From assembly GCA_963693315.1 (NCBI GenBank), contig OY856188.1:244633926-244697925 (forward strand): a stretch of 64,000 nt of DNA, written 5' to 3'. The position numbers and the translations under genes are program-made. Position 1 is the stretch's first letter, and each line of letters starts with the position of its first letter. This stretch comes from Diogma glabrata. Lineage: Eukaryota > Arthropoda > Insecta > Diptera > Cylindrotomidae. A model generated the notes under the pieces. It was not told where the DNA came from. It made no database searches and saw nothing but the letters and a program-made list of their open reading frames with translations. Below are positions 23,001 to 31,876 of the stretch, piece by piece.

Positions 23001-24462
23001 ACTCTAAAGATGATAATTTTAATTTATTATTACATTCAGGTCGCTTTGTCTCGAAAAGTAAGTCATGAAAAGGACCGTCATTGCCAAACTTCCATTTGGA
23101 ATTTGCAAAATCAAGTACAAGTTTTGCATTAATAATAAAATCTATACCTAATAAAGTTTCTTTTGGTTTACCTTCCGGTAATGCTAGGAATACGGTTGGA
23201 ATTGTTTTTCCTTTTAGGACTACATCTACTTCTGCTAATAAACCCTTGTGAGTTTTCTCCGATCCATCTGCTAAGGCAATCGTAAGAATTTTTGGCTTAA
23301 ATTCAACGCATTTCTGCTGTAATATCGATACTAAACTCTCACTAGCGATACTTAACCTAGCGGCTGTGTCAATTAATGCATAACCATTTGTACCAAGAAT
23401 GTTTATATTTAACCTGGGACGTGGCTGTGGACTTAATTGAGATGATATAGAATAAAAATTTGCCATATCTTCTATGAAATCAGAACTTTGTTTAGGATTA
23501 TAATCATTATGTTCAGGCTCGGAAGCATATAGATTCGAATCAGCGATAGACAAAGCTTGAACTTTCGTTTTGCATATGTCACAATTACTCTTTACGACCC
23601 CTACTTTACCACAACCATAGCAGTAAAATTCAGGCTTAACTTTGAATGGATTTAGTGAATGAGTTTCCTCCGTTTTTGTTTGGGTCGGCTGTGAAGGAGG
23701 TGTTATCGTTTTTCCCGATTCAAAAGGATTATTTTTATTTCGTTTTCGACAATCCGATAAATCGTGACCGGATATCTTACAGTAACGGCAATATTTGGTT
23801 TTATTTTCACTTTTTGTATTGGTTTCAACATTTTTATTAATTTTTTCACGTTCAAGAAACAGTGACTCCTCAGCTCGAGCAAGTATTAACAGTTTATCAA
23901 AAGAAGTAAAATCTTCGCGTTTTACTTTTTCACGGATTTTGTAAGATAAAAGACCGTAAATCATGTCTAATTGAACAGATTCGGATAAGCCAGCATCTGC
24001 GATTTTTGAAAAAAGTGCGCGTTTGTCACAAATAAATATATCAGTTTTTTCGTTATCTGATTGCTTCTTACCAAAGATCTCTAAATATATTTGATAGGGA
24101 GGCTTAATTATATCAAAAGTTGATTTTATTAAATTAATCGCGTTTTCAAATGAATCAACCGTGTGTTTGATACCTTGCCACCACACGGCTGCGGTATCCG
24201 TAAACAGCATTGGAAGGCCTTTAAGTGCGTTTTCATTGGAAATCCCTACACAATCCTTATAAATTATAATTGAGTCAATAAAAGCTAATATATTTGAAGA
24301 AAGTCTGCCATCAAACCTAGCTGTACAGTTGGCAAAGTTTCCTGTTAATGTTTTTGCTGTATTTTCATTACTATGTGTGTTTTCTCCTACCTTCTGTATT
24401 GACATTGTCAAAGTCTCCAATAAACTTTTAAACTGACCCTCACTCATTACGATATTTGACAT
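20077..24462 (-). CDS. Gag-Pol polyprotein of inner gypsy element (1461 aa)
   Basis: A single uninterrupted frame. Residues about 40-205 form a capsid region of the Arc/Gag type (for example RFDGRLSSN, AAVWWQGIKH, LDMIYGLL). Two zinc knuckles follow: C225-X2-C-X4-H-X4-C238, and C281-C294, where the expected His is Val. The protease active site reads IDTAA (D365) rather than the usual D-T/S-G-A. RT has DLKCGYWQVP, RMPFGLRNAPATFQ and YLDD at 691-694. RNase H begins near LRTDASNYALG. Integrase has an HHCC finger (HYGVERTYHK...CPECQ) and the catalytic D-D-E triad (AIDLFGPL, SDNGTQF, NPVERRNRDL), then a GPY/F-like tail (RDGPYRIRSAK). It encodes the capsid and enzymes for reverse transcription and integration. 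Gag and Pol are fused without a frameshift. No env follows. Confidence 0.95.
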   Translation of the reverse strand: MSNIVMSEGQFKSLLETLTMSIQKVGENTHSNENTAKTLTGNFANCTARFDGRLSSNILAFIDSIIIYKDCVGISNENALKGLPMLFTDTAAVWWQGIKHTVDSFENAINLIKSTFDIIKPPYQIYLEIFGKKQSDNEKTDIFICDKRALFSKIADAGLSESVQLDMIYGLLSYKIREKVKREDFTSFDKLLILARAEESLFLEREKINKNVETNTKSENKTKYCRYCKISGHDLSDCRKRNKNNPFESGKTITPPSQPTQTKTEETHSLNPFKVKPEFYCYGCGKVGVVKSNCDICKTKVQALSIADSNLYASEPEHNDYNPKQSSDFIEDMANFYSISSQLSPQPRPRLNINILGTNGYALIDTAARLSIASESLVSILQQKCVEFKPKILTIALADGSEKTHKGLLAEVDVVLKGKTIPTVFLALPEGKPKETLLGIDFIINAKLVLDFANSKWKFGNDGPFHDLLFETKRPECNNKLKLSSLELLRPNEGNNLNTVQYQHVNNLLHEHAEIFLPGGDPTSHAEHQIILENSNCRPIATPPYRMSSEKEQILKKEIERMLHDDIIEECESPWAAPVVLVPKPDKSVRVCIDYRKLNAITVADKYPMPQIDHLLHLAKETLYMSTIDLKCGYWQVPIRLIDRDKTAFVTPFGLYRFKRMPFGLRNAPATFQRLANRFKISLPKVIILAYLDDLIIISKSFTDHMYDLKAVFERLKEFNLKANREKCVFFRDNVKYLGHYICKDGIHTDPEKIEAISKMPEPRTVRHVKTFLQTCSWYRKFIQNFSEIARPLSELTRKTSTWRWDESHQKSFNQLKHMLTTSPILRQADETLPFTLRTDASNYALGAVLLQGEGNDERPLEYASRLLTPAERNYNTTEREALAVVWALNKFRGYLDGAEIIIGTDHQALKWLMSLRSPSGRLARWALLIQSFNLKIVYNPGKSNVVADTLSRPPCEDQTICDVCSIQVDIPSQGPENMRNTQLEDPNVKKIIDAFEQPNHPEVMNWCDRGYIMEQGILYRFVQDSDKEEPQLVIPENSRYKILQAYHDAPTAGHYGVERTYHKIANKYYWPGMKKFIAEYIKSCPECQKYKSLNLKPSGLLKTPVLAQRLEVIAIDLFGPLVESSNKYNWILIIEDTATKWVEIFPLEQATAEACAKILINDFFFRFGVPRRIISDNGTQFVSSIMQCVAHCLGVRQNLIPLYHPEANPVERRNRDLKTQLSILVKTDHRSWPDFLPSIRFSMNTAVCESTGKTPSFLMFGRELRSISDITNDFKQIIQDANFVPQITPFLLNMDIVMNNAREINESKQDHWKYYADKRRIHKTFEPGDLVLVKTKLLSDAQRGLTAKFFPKRDGPYRIRSAKSTTTYDVETMDGNFVGTYHVSFLKYYTGEVDNSPMYPIRRRGRPTTNKSAVPTNQFDSVAPDILQRSNDNVVSEPETMSPRLERRSTRRIVKPKRYQ

Positions 24463-24739
24463 TGTTGAATTTTTTTTTTAAAGGTGAATGGATTTCAACT
24501 GTATTTTTAATGTGATTTTCGCAATGAAAATATTCCTCCTCTGATGATGTTTCACTATTTCTAGTTCCGATATTTTTAGTCGCTGTTTGTTTCCACTTAG
24601 TTGCTTGTAATCGAGTAAATGGCCTCGATTTATTTGTTGCTAGTTTTGATTTAATTTTCTTTTCCTTTTTCCCTGTTAACATAAATAATATTCCATTAAT
24701 CATACATCAATACGATAGTAAATTTAATTTAGTAATATT

Positions 24740-25015
24740 TTGATATCAACATTGATGGTACAGTGATCATTTATTAAGACATCAACAAGATGGTAGATTT
24801 TATTTAATAATTATATTGACATCAATGTCGATGGTTATTAGTTATCACTAATATTTTAACATCAACAAGATGGTGAATTGGATTTCGTTTAATAATTATT
24901 TGACATCAATGTCGATGGTTATCACTAATGTGTTTTGACATCAACAGATGGTGAATTTTATTTAATAATTATTTAATTATTTTCACATCAAGGTCGATGG
25001 TTATAACTAATATGG
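24740..25015 (-). repeat. Tandem repeats in the leader of the inner gypsy element
   Basis: About three imperfect units of roughly 85 bp lie between the primer site and gag. Each has ACATCAACAAGATGGT (about 24779, 24860, 24938) followed by ACATCAATGTCGATGGTTAT (about 24815, 24901, 24986) and TTTAATAATTATT. A regulatory or insulator role, by analogy to the repeated leader of Drosophila gypsy, is only an inference. Confidence 0.7.
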
Positions 25016-25040
25016 CTGACTATTAAAATTTTGTTTGAGT

Positions 25041-25057
25041 GCCCCGTTGGAGCGCCA
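25041..25057 (-). other. Primer-binding site of inner element
   Basis: The minus strand reads TGGCGCTCCAACGGGGC, three bases after the 5' LTR end. It resembles the insect tRNA-Lys site TGGCGCCCAACGTGGGGC with small differences. tRNA identity is inferred. Confidence 0.65.
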
Positions 25058-25060
25058 ATT

Positions 25061-25419
25061 TATAACCGTGGGTCACAAATACTTATCTACACTCAACAAA
25101 ATTTATAAAAATACACTTGTAGTTTTTTTTTATTTGTTTTTTTTTTTTTACAAACAATATTTAAAGACATTTTATTTCAATTTCATATAAATTCATTTTT
25201 TTACGACAAAACACGTTTTTCAATATCTTGGTATCTACTCTCTTACAATTATTTTTTTCTCTCTTTTTTAACAAATTATAAAAATCAAAAATGGATTCCA
25301 AAAAAAAGGCACCGTTCACATACTGTTGTTTAATATAAAATAAAGGACAATTCTTGAAGACCGACAATATGCATGTGAATAAAGTATTAAGATACATATA
25401 TATAAAGCCGTTTGTTACA
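25061..25419 (-). repeat. 5' LTR of inner element
   Basis: 359 bp, reading the same as 19613-19971. On the minus strand it starts TGTAACAAACGG and ends GGTTATA just before the primer site. Confidence 0.9.
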
Positions 25420-25815
25420 ACGTTTAAAATAATACACAAAATATTTCTAATCAATAAAACTTAAAACTTTATTCACAAATTTAAAGATCACTTTTATAAT
25501 TTTAACTTCACTATCGCAGGTTTAAAATAAACTAATTAAAAACTACAAAAGGTATTTTTCTTATATACCTTCTGCAATACTTCTAGATAATTCGACATCA
25601 CTTTCCAGAAACCTTGAGAAAATATTAGAATATTCGATTATTTTACGTTATGTTGATTTGATTCATAAAATCGTTTATGTTGACCCTATTTCTAAGAAGA
25701 GACAACAACAATAATATTCATTTCATTAATCTGTTGTAGTATTTTGTTGATTTGATTTTCCTAGAAGTAACCGTAATCATCTAGATTTTTCTGTAATCGT
25801 AACAATACCCTCCAC

Positions 25816-27789
25816 TTAAGCCTGTTCGTCCCGAACAGGATCTAGCTCTCCTTTGTATAAGGCCAATCTTTCCAAATGTACTACTTTCGCTTTGCCTCGA
25901 TGTCCTTTCTTAATTCTATAAACCACGTCATTCAACTTGGTTATAATGTTGTAAGGTCCTTCCCATGCAGCTTGCAGTTTTGGTGATAACCCTCGTTTTC
26001 GTTGTGGGTTGTGTAGCCATACTAATTGTCCTTCAAAACCTTTATTATTAGATCGTATATCATATCGGGCTTTCATTCTATCACTAGTCAGTTGTATCTT
26101 CTGCCGAACAAGCTTGTGAATATCCTCAAGGTTCTCCCGGATTCGGTTGACGTATTCTTGCGCAGACAATGATGTTGATGGTACCGCTCCAAATTTGAGG
26201 TCTCCAGGAAGTCTTAAATCACTTCCAAAAATAGTTTGAGCTGGTGTCATGGTCGTGGTGTCATGAACTGCTGATCTGTATGCCATCAAAAATAAAGGAA
26301 TGTGTTGATCCCAGTTACGTTGATTCTTACTGACCACTTTAGCTAGAAATTCCTCCAAAGTAGCATTGAATCTCTCAACCATCCCATCTGACTGTGGGTG
26401 TGAAGCTGTCGTCCTGGTTTTGTTAATCCCCAGCATTTGACAAATTTCCTGGAATACAGCTGACTCGAAGTTCCGTCCCTGATCGGTGTGGATCTCCATA
26501 GGAACTCCATAGCGGCTGATCCAATTAGTTATCACAGCTTCAGCGATTGTGGTTGCTTCCTGGTTGGGAATCGCACACACTTCCGGCCACTTACTGAAGT
26601 AGTCCATGATCACAAGCACATATTTATTCTGATTATCAGTTGTTGGAAATGGTCCCGCTACATCCATTGCGATCCTTTCAAATGGAGCACCTACATTGTA
26701 TTGCTTCATTTTTCCATGACTTCTTCGTGCGGGTCCTTTCACCGCCGCACATTTATCGCATTTTTGACACCACTCCACAATTGATTGCCGAGTCCCCGCC
26801 CAGTAAAACCGTTGTCGTATTTTTGCAAGAGTTTTATTGATCCCAAGATGACCTCCACTCGTTCCTTCGTGATACTCCCTTAGTACTGCTTCTATTTTCC
26901 TTTTTGGTACCACTGTAAGGGATTGCTTTATCTTGCCATCTGAGCTTTCCCATACTCTCTTTAAACATCCATCCTCTAACTGGAGACTGTCCCATTGCGC
27001 CCAGTACGCCTTCAAAGTTGGAGTTTTATCAGAAATTTCTCCCCATACTGGTTTGCAGCCCTTTTCCTTGAACTCGATGATGGGTGCAAGATCCGTATCT
27101 TCTAATTGATCTTTTCTTATGGCTTCAGCAGTCCATTCATCGTCAGGTAGCACTTGTAGTAGTCGTACATCGATGATGTTCTCCTTATTTTCTTGACGAC
27201 TGCAATGCTTGCATTCAACTTGACAGGGTCGTCTCGATAATGCATCAGCGTTCCCATGTGCAGTACCCTTTCGATGTTCAATGTCCAAATCGTACGCCTG
27301 CAACCGTTCGATCCAACGTGCTACTTGTCCCTCTGGATTTTTGAACTGGAGTAACCACCTTAACGCACCATGGTCAGTTCTGAGATGAAATTTCTGACCA
27401 TACAAGTATTTATGGAAATGTTTGACGGATTCCACAATAGCCAATAATTCCTTTCGAGTTACACAATAATTCCGCTCCGGCTTGGATAGCATTTTGGAGA
27501 AATAAGCTATCACCTTTTCCTGACCATCTATTTTCTGCGACAAGACTCCTCCTATACCTTCATTACTGGCATCAGTATCCAAAATAAACTGAACATTTGG
27601 TATAGGATAGGACAGAATTGGAGCCGTACATAATCTGTTTCGGAGCTCCACAAATGCTTGTTCTTGAGGTTGATTCCATTCGAATGCCTTTTCTTTTCTG
27701 GTTAACTCATGCAGACTTTTGGCAACGTTGGCGAATCCTGGCACAAACCGTCTAATATGTGCACAATCCAAGGAAGCTTCGTAGTTCAT
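25816..27789 (-). CDS. Pol of outer gypsy element, RNase H and integrase part
   Basis: A frame of about 657 codons, continuing the pol frame after a frameshift near 27757. It contains the RT connection (RFVPGFANVAKSLHELTRK), RNase H (LDTDASNEGIGGVLSQ, TRKELLAIVESVKHF), integrase zinc finger (HLGINKTLAK...CDKCAAVKG), the integrase core with D-D-E (MDVAGPF, HTDQGRNFES, DGMVERFNATLEE) and a GPY/F tail (WEGPYNIITKLNDVVY). It ends 11 bp before the 3' LTR. The apparent start Met is an artefact of the frameshift; the real start is the upstream pol frame. Confidence 0.9.
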   Translation of the reverse strand: MNYEASLDCAHIRRFVPGFANVAKSLHELTRKEKAFEWNQPQEQAFVELRNRLCTAPILSYPIPNVQFILDTDASNEGIGGVLSQKIDGQEKVIAYFSKMLSKPERNYCVTRKELLAIVESVKHFHKYLYGQKFHLRTDHGALRWLLQFKNPEGQVARWIERLQAYDLDIEHRKGTAHGNADALSRRPCQVECKHCSRQENKENIIDVRLLQVLPDDEWTAEAIRKDQLEDTDLAPIIEFKEKGCKPVWGEISDKTPTLKAYWAQWDSLQLEDGCLKRVWESSDGKIKQSLTVVPKRKIEAVLREYHEGTSGGHLGINKTLAKIRQRFYWAGTRQSIVEWCQKCDKCAAVKGPARRSHGKMKQYNVGAPFERIAMDVAGPFPTTDNQNKYVLVIMDYFSKWPEVCAIPNQEATTIAEAVITNWISRYGVPMEIHTDQGRNFESAVFQEICQMLGINKTRTTASHPQSDGMVERFNATLEEFLAKVVSKNQRNWDQHIPLFLMAYRSAVHDTTTMTPAQTIFGSDLRLPGDLKFGAVPSTSLSAQEYVNRIRENLEDIHKLVRQKIQLTSDRMKARYDIRSNNKGFEGQLVWLHNPQRKRGLSPKLQAAWEGPYNIITKLNDVVYRIKKGHRGKAKVVHLERLALYKGELDPVRDEQA

Positions 27790-29470
27790 GTAGATTCTTT
27801 GGTCTTGGCCAGTTCATAACTGCTGCAATCTTGTCAGAATCTGTATGAATTCCCATTGCCGTAACCTTGTGTCCCAAATATTTTACTTCTTCCTTGAAAA
27901 GTGAACACTTTTTGGGACTTAACTTTAAACCGGCTGCTTGCAACCTTTCCAGTACCTCCGCCAAGTTCCTCAAGTGGTCATCAAAGTCTTTTCCCATGAC
28001 GATGATGTCATCCAAATATACAAGGCATGTTTTCCAGTGCAAGCCTTTTAGTACCCGTTCCATTAATCTCTCGAAAGTTGCGGGCGCGTTGCATAACCCA
28101 AATGGCATGACATTAAATTGCCATAGTCCATTCCCTACACTGAACGCTGTTTTCTCCCGATCTTCATCCGCAACTTCAACCTGCCAGTAACCACTCTGCA
28201 GATCCAATGTTGAAAACAATTTTGAGCCCGATAATGTATCCAGTGTATCATCAATCCTAGGCAATGGGTAGCTATCCTTCTTCGTAGCTATGTTTAGTTT
28301 CCTGTAGTCAACACAAAATCTCAAGCTCCCATCTTTCTTGCCAACTAACACCACAGGTGAGCTCCAGGGACTGTCTGAAGGCTCAATCACACCAGCTTCT
28401 TTCATATCTCTCACCATTTTATCAGCTTCCTCTCTTTTAGCTAATGGTAATCGTCTTGGTGCCTGGCGTATCGGCTTTTCTGCTCCGGTGTCAATACGAT
28501 GTTTTACCATATTGGTTCTGCCATTCCCTTCAGGTGTACTACAGAATACAGACTTGTGCCGCTCCAACAATTGACGTGCTGCTTTCTTCTGTTCTTCTGA
28601 AAGCCCTTCTGTCCATTTCTGCACAAGTTGCTCCATTTCTGCCTTTTGTTGTTTTGTGTTGACCGAGCAATTGATGTTTTTCTGCTCGCACTTTATTATT
28701 TTAGCTACCTCTTCACATTGTCCTATGATTGATCCTTTTTTCATTGTTTTCTGCGTATCTGACAGATTTAAAACTCTTACTGGTATTTTGTAATCAGCAT
28801 CCGATCTAACTAAAGTTTTCCCTATAACGACTTCTTTAAAATTTTGATGTTCTTTGTTGGCTTCTACAACCCACAACCTGGGTGACCCAGAACCTCCTTC
28901 CAACTTTCCCCAAATTATTGTTTCTGATTGGGGTGGCAGCTTTTCCTTGTGATCTAATATTATTCGACGAACACAATTTGAATCTTCACCATTAAACTGG
29001 AGTGGCAACTCAACATTTCCGTACGTGAGTACTCCTTTGCCAGCATCAATAACGAATCCATTTGGCCTCATGAAGTCCATTCCCAGGATTACTTCATCCA
29101 CAATGTCAGCTACAACCACTTCATGTTGAAAGTGAGTATTCCCGATTTCGAAGTTGACCACTTTCTTTCCTTTAATACTTGCACTTTCACCAGTAGCTGT
29201 CTGCATTCGGTATCTTCCTGCTGGTTTTAGTTTCCCTTTCACAACATCAGTGCGGACAATTGTATTTGTTGCTCCCGTATCTAACGTGATGAAACAACTT
29301 TTTCCATCAATATTAGCCCTAACAGTAAGGCTGTCACCTCCCCTTGTCAATCTCGATACGTGGATGAAGGTTATGGGGCAATCGGTTGTGGGAGCCAGCT
29401 TACGCCCCTTTAGGCTGACTCGTTGTAGTTTAACGGATGCAGCGCTGCTCCATCGTCTTCTCTAGCTTGC
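27752..29470 (-). pseudogene. Pol of outer gypsy element, protease and RT part, ended by a frameshift
   Basis: The frame overlaps gag in the -1 register (from about 29470) and includes protease (FITLDTGATNTIV), then RT (VDYRKLNIATKKDSYP, TLDLQSGYWQVEVADE, VMPFGLCNAPATFERL, VYLDDIIV). It runs into TAG at 27752-27754 just after LRSFLGLCTY. At that point the coding continues in another frame as RRFVPGF; comparison with the conserved family pattern suggests two missing bases. This single lesion separates RT from RNase H and integrase, so this copy is probably not autonomous. A -1 gag-pol shift is usual for the family; the second shift is a mutation. Confidence 0.85.
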
Positions 29471-30849
29471 TGCACCCGTTCTTCTGCTTGACGTCTCTGC
29501 ATAGGCGATGCTGATCTTGCTCGTTTCCTTCTAACATCTTGACATTCTCTCGAAATATGGCCCAACTTGCCACATAACCAGCATCGTATTCTGTCACTTC
29601 GAATGCTTTCTCTTGCTCTGGGCTTGTAATTGTTATCATCAGCCAACTCTACCCGGCGTATTTTAATTGATGGTTTAATAATTGCTTGTGCAGTTTCATT
29701 TGTTAAGGCATAAGCAATAGTTTCTGCGAATGTTGCTTTTGGCGACAACATTACTGCCTTTCGTGTTTCTGGATCACGAATGCCATCAGTAAAAGCCTCG
29801 ATCTTCATTTTCTCCATAAAATACGGTGGAGTACTCGAGTGTGCCAAATGTACAAGCCGTTCTACTGCCGAAGAATAGTCCTGAAGGCTATCTCCATTCC
29901 GTTGCAAGCGACCCTTTAACTCGATCCGGTATAGCTCCTTTTTGTGGTCGCTGCCATATTTTCGTTCCAATGCATTCATCACTTCAGCATAGCTTTTTCG
30001 GTCACTTTCTGGCACTGCCTGTAGTGCTTCAGCTGCTTCCCCCTTAAGAGCTACTATCAATGCAGCTAGACGATTTTCAGCGTTCCAAACGTTTTGATCT
30101 GCTGTGGTCTCGAACTGGAACTTGAAGATGCCGAACGATGTTGTTCCATCGTATGATGGTGGTTTTAATTTAATATTTGCTACTTGATGTACCACCTGGG
30201 AAGTAACTTTAGTCGTCTCAACATCCTGCAACCGTTTTTCGATATCATCAACCTTGGAAAGTACCTTTTTGTTTTCGTCAAGCACTTTTTGTTCTAATTC
30301 TTGGATTTCGTTTTGAATCTTCTCGACTTTTCCATCGAATGCCGTTGACATTTGTAGAAGTTTCTCATCCATAATTTGTTTGACTTCATCGCGACTCATA
30401 GCAATGCTTGTTTTTATTGCTTCTAACTGTTGATTGATGTTGAGACTAATTTCTTCTTTGTTAGCAGCCATATTATTGTTGACTTTCTCCAACTGCTGAT
30501 TCATGTTGAAGCTGATTTCTTCCTTAGTTGCAGCCAAACTTTGATTCATTTCCTCTTTATTGACAACCATATTAGCATTGATTTGATTGATAGCTGCCAT
30601 CAATTGATTGAAATCGAAGTGTGCAGGTGGTAGTTGAGTTGTTGTTTCCACAACAAAACTTTTCTCCTCTTCAGATGCAATATTTGTTGTAACTACCCCA
30701 AACTGGTAACTTTCCACGTCCATTCCATTGGCTTCCATACCTTGTCGAAGCCGTAGCATTAATTCAGTTTTGTTTCCGCTTGTTGACAATCCACGTTGTT
30801 CTAGTTCCTTCTTTAACTCAGGAACTTTTAAATCACTTAATAAAACCAT
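29410..30849 (-). CDS. Gag of outer gypsy element with N-terminal SAP domain
   Basis: 479 residues. The N-terminus (residues about 5-37) is a clear SAP motif: LSDLKVPELKKELEQRGLS followed by GNKTELMLRLR. SAP motifs bind AT-rich or scaffold-attachment DNA in nuclear proteins. A long coiled-coil stretch (about residues 85-215, repeated NKEEI.N.NQQLE heptads) comes next, then the Gag capsid core (LKPPSYDGTTSFGIFKFQFE, LKGEAAEALQAVP, YGSDHKKELYRIEL) and one zinc knuckle CWLCGKLGHISREC near the C-terminus. The start ATG lies 35 bp inside from the 5' LTR edge. It ends TAA at 29410-29412, overlapping pol. Confidence 0.9.
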   Translation of the reverse strand: MVLLSDLKVPELKKELEQRGLSTSGNKTELMLRLRQGMEANGMDVESYQFGVVTTNIASEEEKSFVVETTTQLPPAHFDFNQLMAAINQINANMVVNKEEMNQSLAATKEEISFNMNQQLEKVNNNMAANKEEISLNINQQLEAIKTSIAMSRDEVKQIMDEKLLQMSTAFDGKVEKIQNEIQELEQKVLDENKKVLSKVDDIEKRLQDVETTKVTSQVVHQVANIKLKPPSYDGTTSFGIFKFQFETTADQNVWNAENRLAALIVALKGEAAEALQAVPESDRKSYAEVMNALERKYGSDHKKELYRIELKGRLQRNGDSLQDYSSAVERLVHLAHSSTPPYFMEKMKIEAFTDGIRDPETRKAVMLSPKATFAETIAYALTNETAQAIIKPSIKIRRVELADDNNYKPRARESIRSDRIRCWLCGKLGHISRECQDVRRKRARSASPMQRRQAEERVQQAREDDGAALHPLNYNESA

Positions 30850-30883
30850 TATTAACAGCCAACTAATCCGCCGATGTCACCAA

Positions 30884-31514
30884 TGTTACGTTTTTCTAAC
30901 CTTACTTCGAAATGGCTTTACTCTCAATTCGATAAACGCAATTCCCAATCTCTTCTGAGTTCGATCACTGATTAGTAAGCACAAACACCAGGTTTTATTA
31001 AGTATTCAACAACTCAATTGTTCCACAACAATAGGAAAACAATACAGCAATCAATATTCCTAACTAGAATATTCTCTCAACAGCTTCCGAAACTCCAACG
31101 GTTGATTGTAGAAATTTTCCAGTAATAGAACGTTTAAAATAATACACAAAATATTTCTAATCAATAAAACTTAAAACTTTATTCACAAATTTAAAGATCA
31201 CTTTTATAATTTTAACTTCACTATCGCAGGTTTAAAATAAACTAATTAAAAACTACAAAAGGTATTTTTCTTATATACCTTCTGCAATACTTCTAGATAA
31301 TTCGACATCACTTTCCAGAAACCTTGAGAAAATATTAGAATATTCGATTATTTTACGTTATGTTGATTTGATTCATAAAATCGTTTATGTTGACCCTATT
31401 TCTAAGAAGAGACAACAACAACAATATTCATTTCATTAATCTGTTGTAGTATTTTGTTGATTTGATTTTCCTAGAAGTAACCGTAATCATCTAGATTTTT
31501 CTGTAATCGTAACA
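30884..31514 (-). repeat. 5' LTR of outer element
   Basis: 631 bp, TGTTACG...CGTAACA in plus orientation (also self-inverted at its ends). It matches 19363-19612 plus 25424-25804 with about one difference noticed. Confidence 0.95.
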
Positions 31515-31876
31515 ATATGTTCAAAAATTTTTACGATTTCAAAAAACATTTTCTGTTACTAAGTTAAGAAAAAACGAAATTTGAATAAAGTTAATTAAAA
31601 TTTAAATCTAAAAAATTAATTTATTATATAATTATAGCTATTTCCTAAATAAGCTGAATCGTTTTGAATATTCAGAAGATTTGAAGATTTCTTTATAAAC
31701 AACATTTCCAAAATACTACGTTTTCTGAAATGGTTTTCTTTTTTTAAAATAACTACATCTTCCAAAGAAAAATTATGATTATTTTCATGTAAATGTTCCG
31801 ATAAAGCACTTTTTCCAATTTTGTTAATGTTGTTATCTTTACTATCATTTATATGTTGATAAATCCGTGATTTTAA

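Larger units (their letters stand above)
19613..25419 (-). mobile_element. Inner Ty3/gypsy LTR retrotransposon, apparently intact
   Basis: A 5807-bp element bounded by ACGT duplications (19609-19612 and 25420-25423) inside the outer LTR. The minus-strand ends are TGTAAC and GTTATA. Two 359-bp LTRs (25061-25419 and 19613-19971) look identical on reading. The primer site is 25041-25057, the polypurine tract 19972-19983, and one long gag-pol frame spans 24462-20077. No env. Same-length identical LTRs, an unbroken frame and clean target duplications suggest a very recent insertion that may still be mobile. Confidence 0.95.
19363..25804 (-). repeat. 3' LTR of outer element, interrupted by the inner element
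   Basis: The two halves are 19363-19612 and 25424-25804, together 631 bp, equal to the intact right LTR. Bases 25420-25423 (ACGT) are the target duplication made by the inner insertion. Confidence 0.95.
19363..31514 (-). mobile_element. Outer Ty3/gypsy LTR retrotransposon
   Basis: The ends are TGTTACG...CGTAACA, flanked by the 4-bp duplication ATAT (19359-19362 and 31515-31518). The right PLE copy shows the same site with a single ATAT. Without the inner element (and its 4-bp duplication) it is about 6.34 kb. On the minus strand the order is 5' LTR (30884-31514), primer site (30871-30882, TGGTGACATCGG), gag (30849-29410), pol (about 29470-25816), polypurine tract (GGAGGGTAT at the 3' LTR edge), 3' LTR (25804-19363, interrupted). 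No env frame was found. The LTRs differ at only about one base that I noticed (near 25712 against 31422), so insertion is recent. Confidence 0.95.

Noticed and set aside
20939..23840. Several plus-strand frames of 60-86 codons
   Set aside because: They are antisense shadows of the inner gag-pol coding frame.
24440..24703. 87-codon basic frame just before and overlapping inner gag
   Set aside because: It could be a short upstream frame in the leader, but there is no domain and the overlap with gag gives no frameshift signal I can defend.
26488..30633. Plus-strand frames of 66-107 codons
   Set aside because: Antisense shadows of the outer gag and pol.
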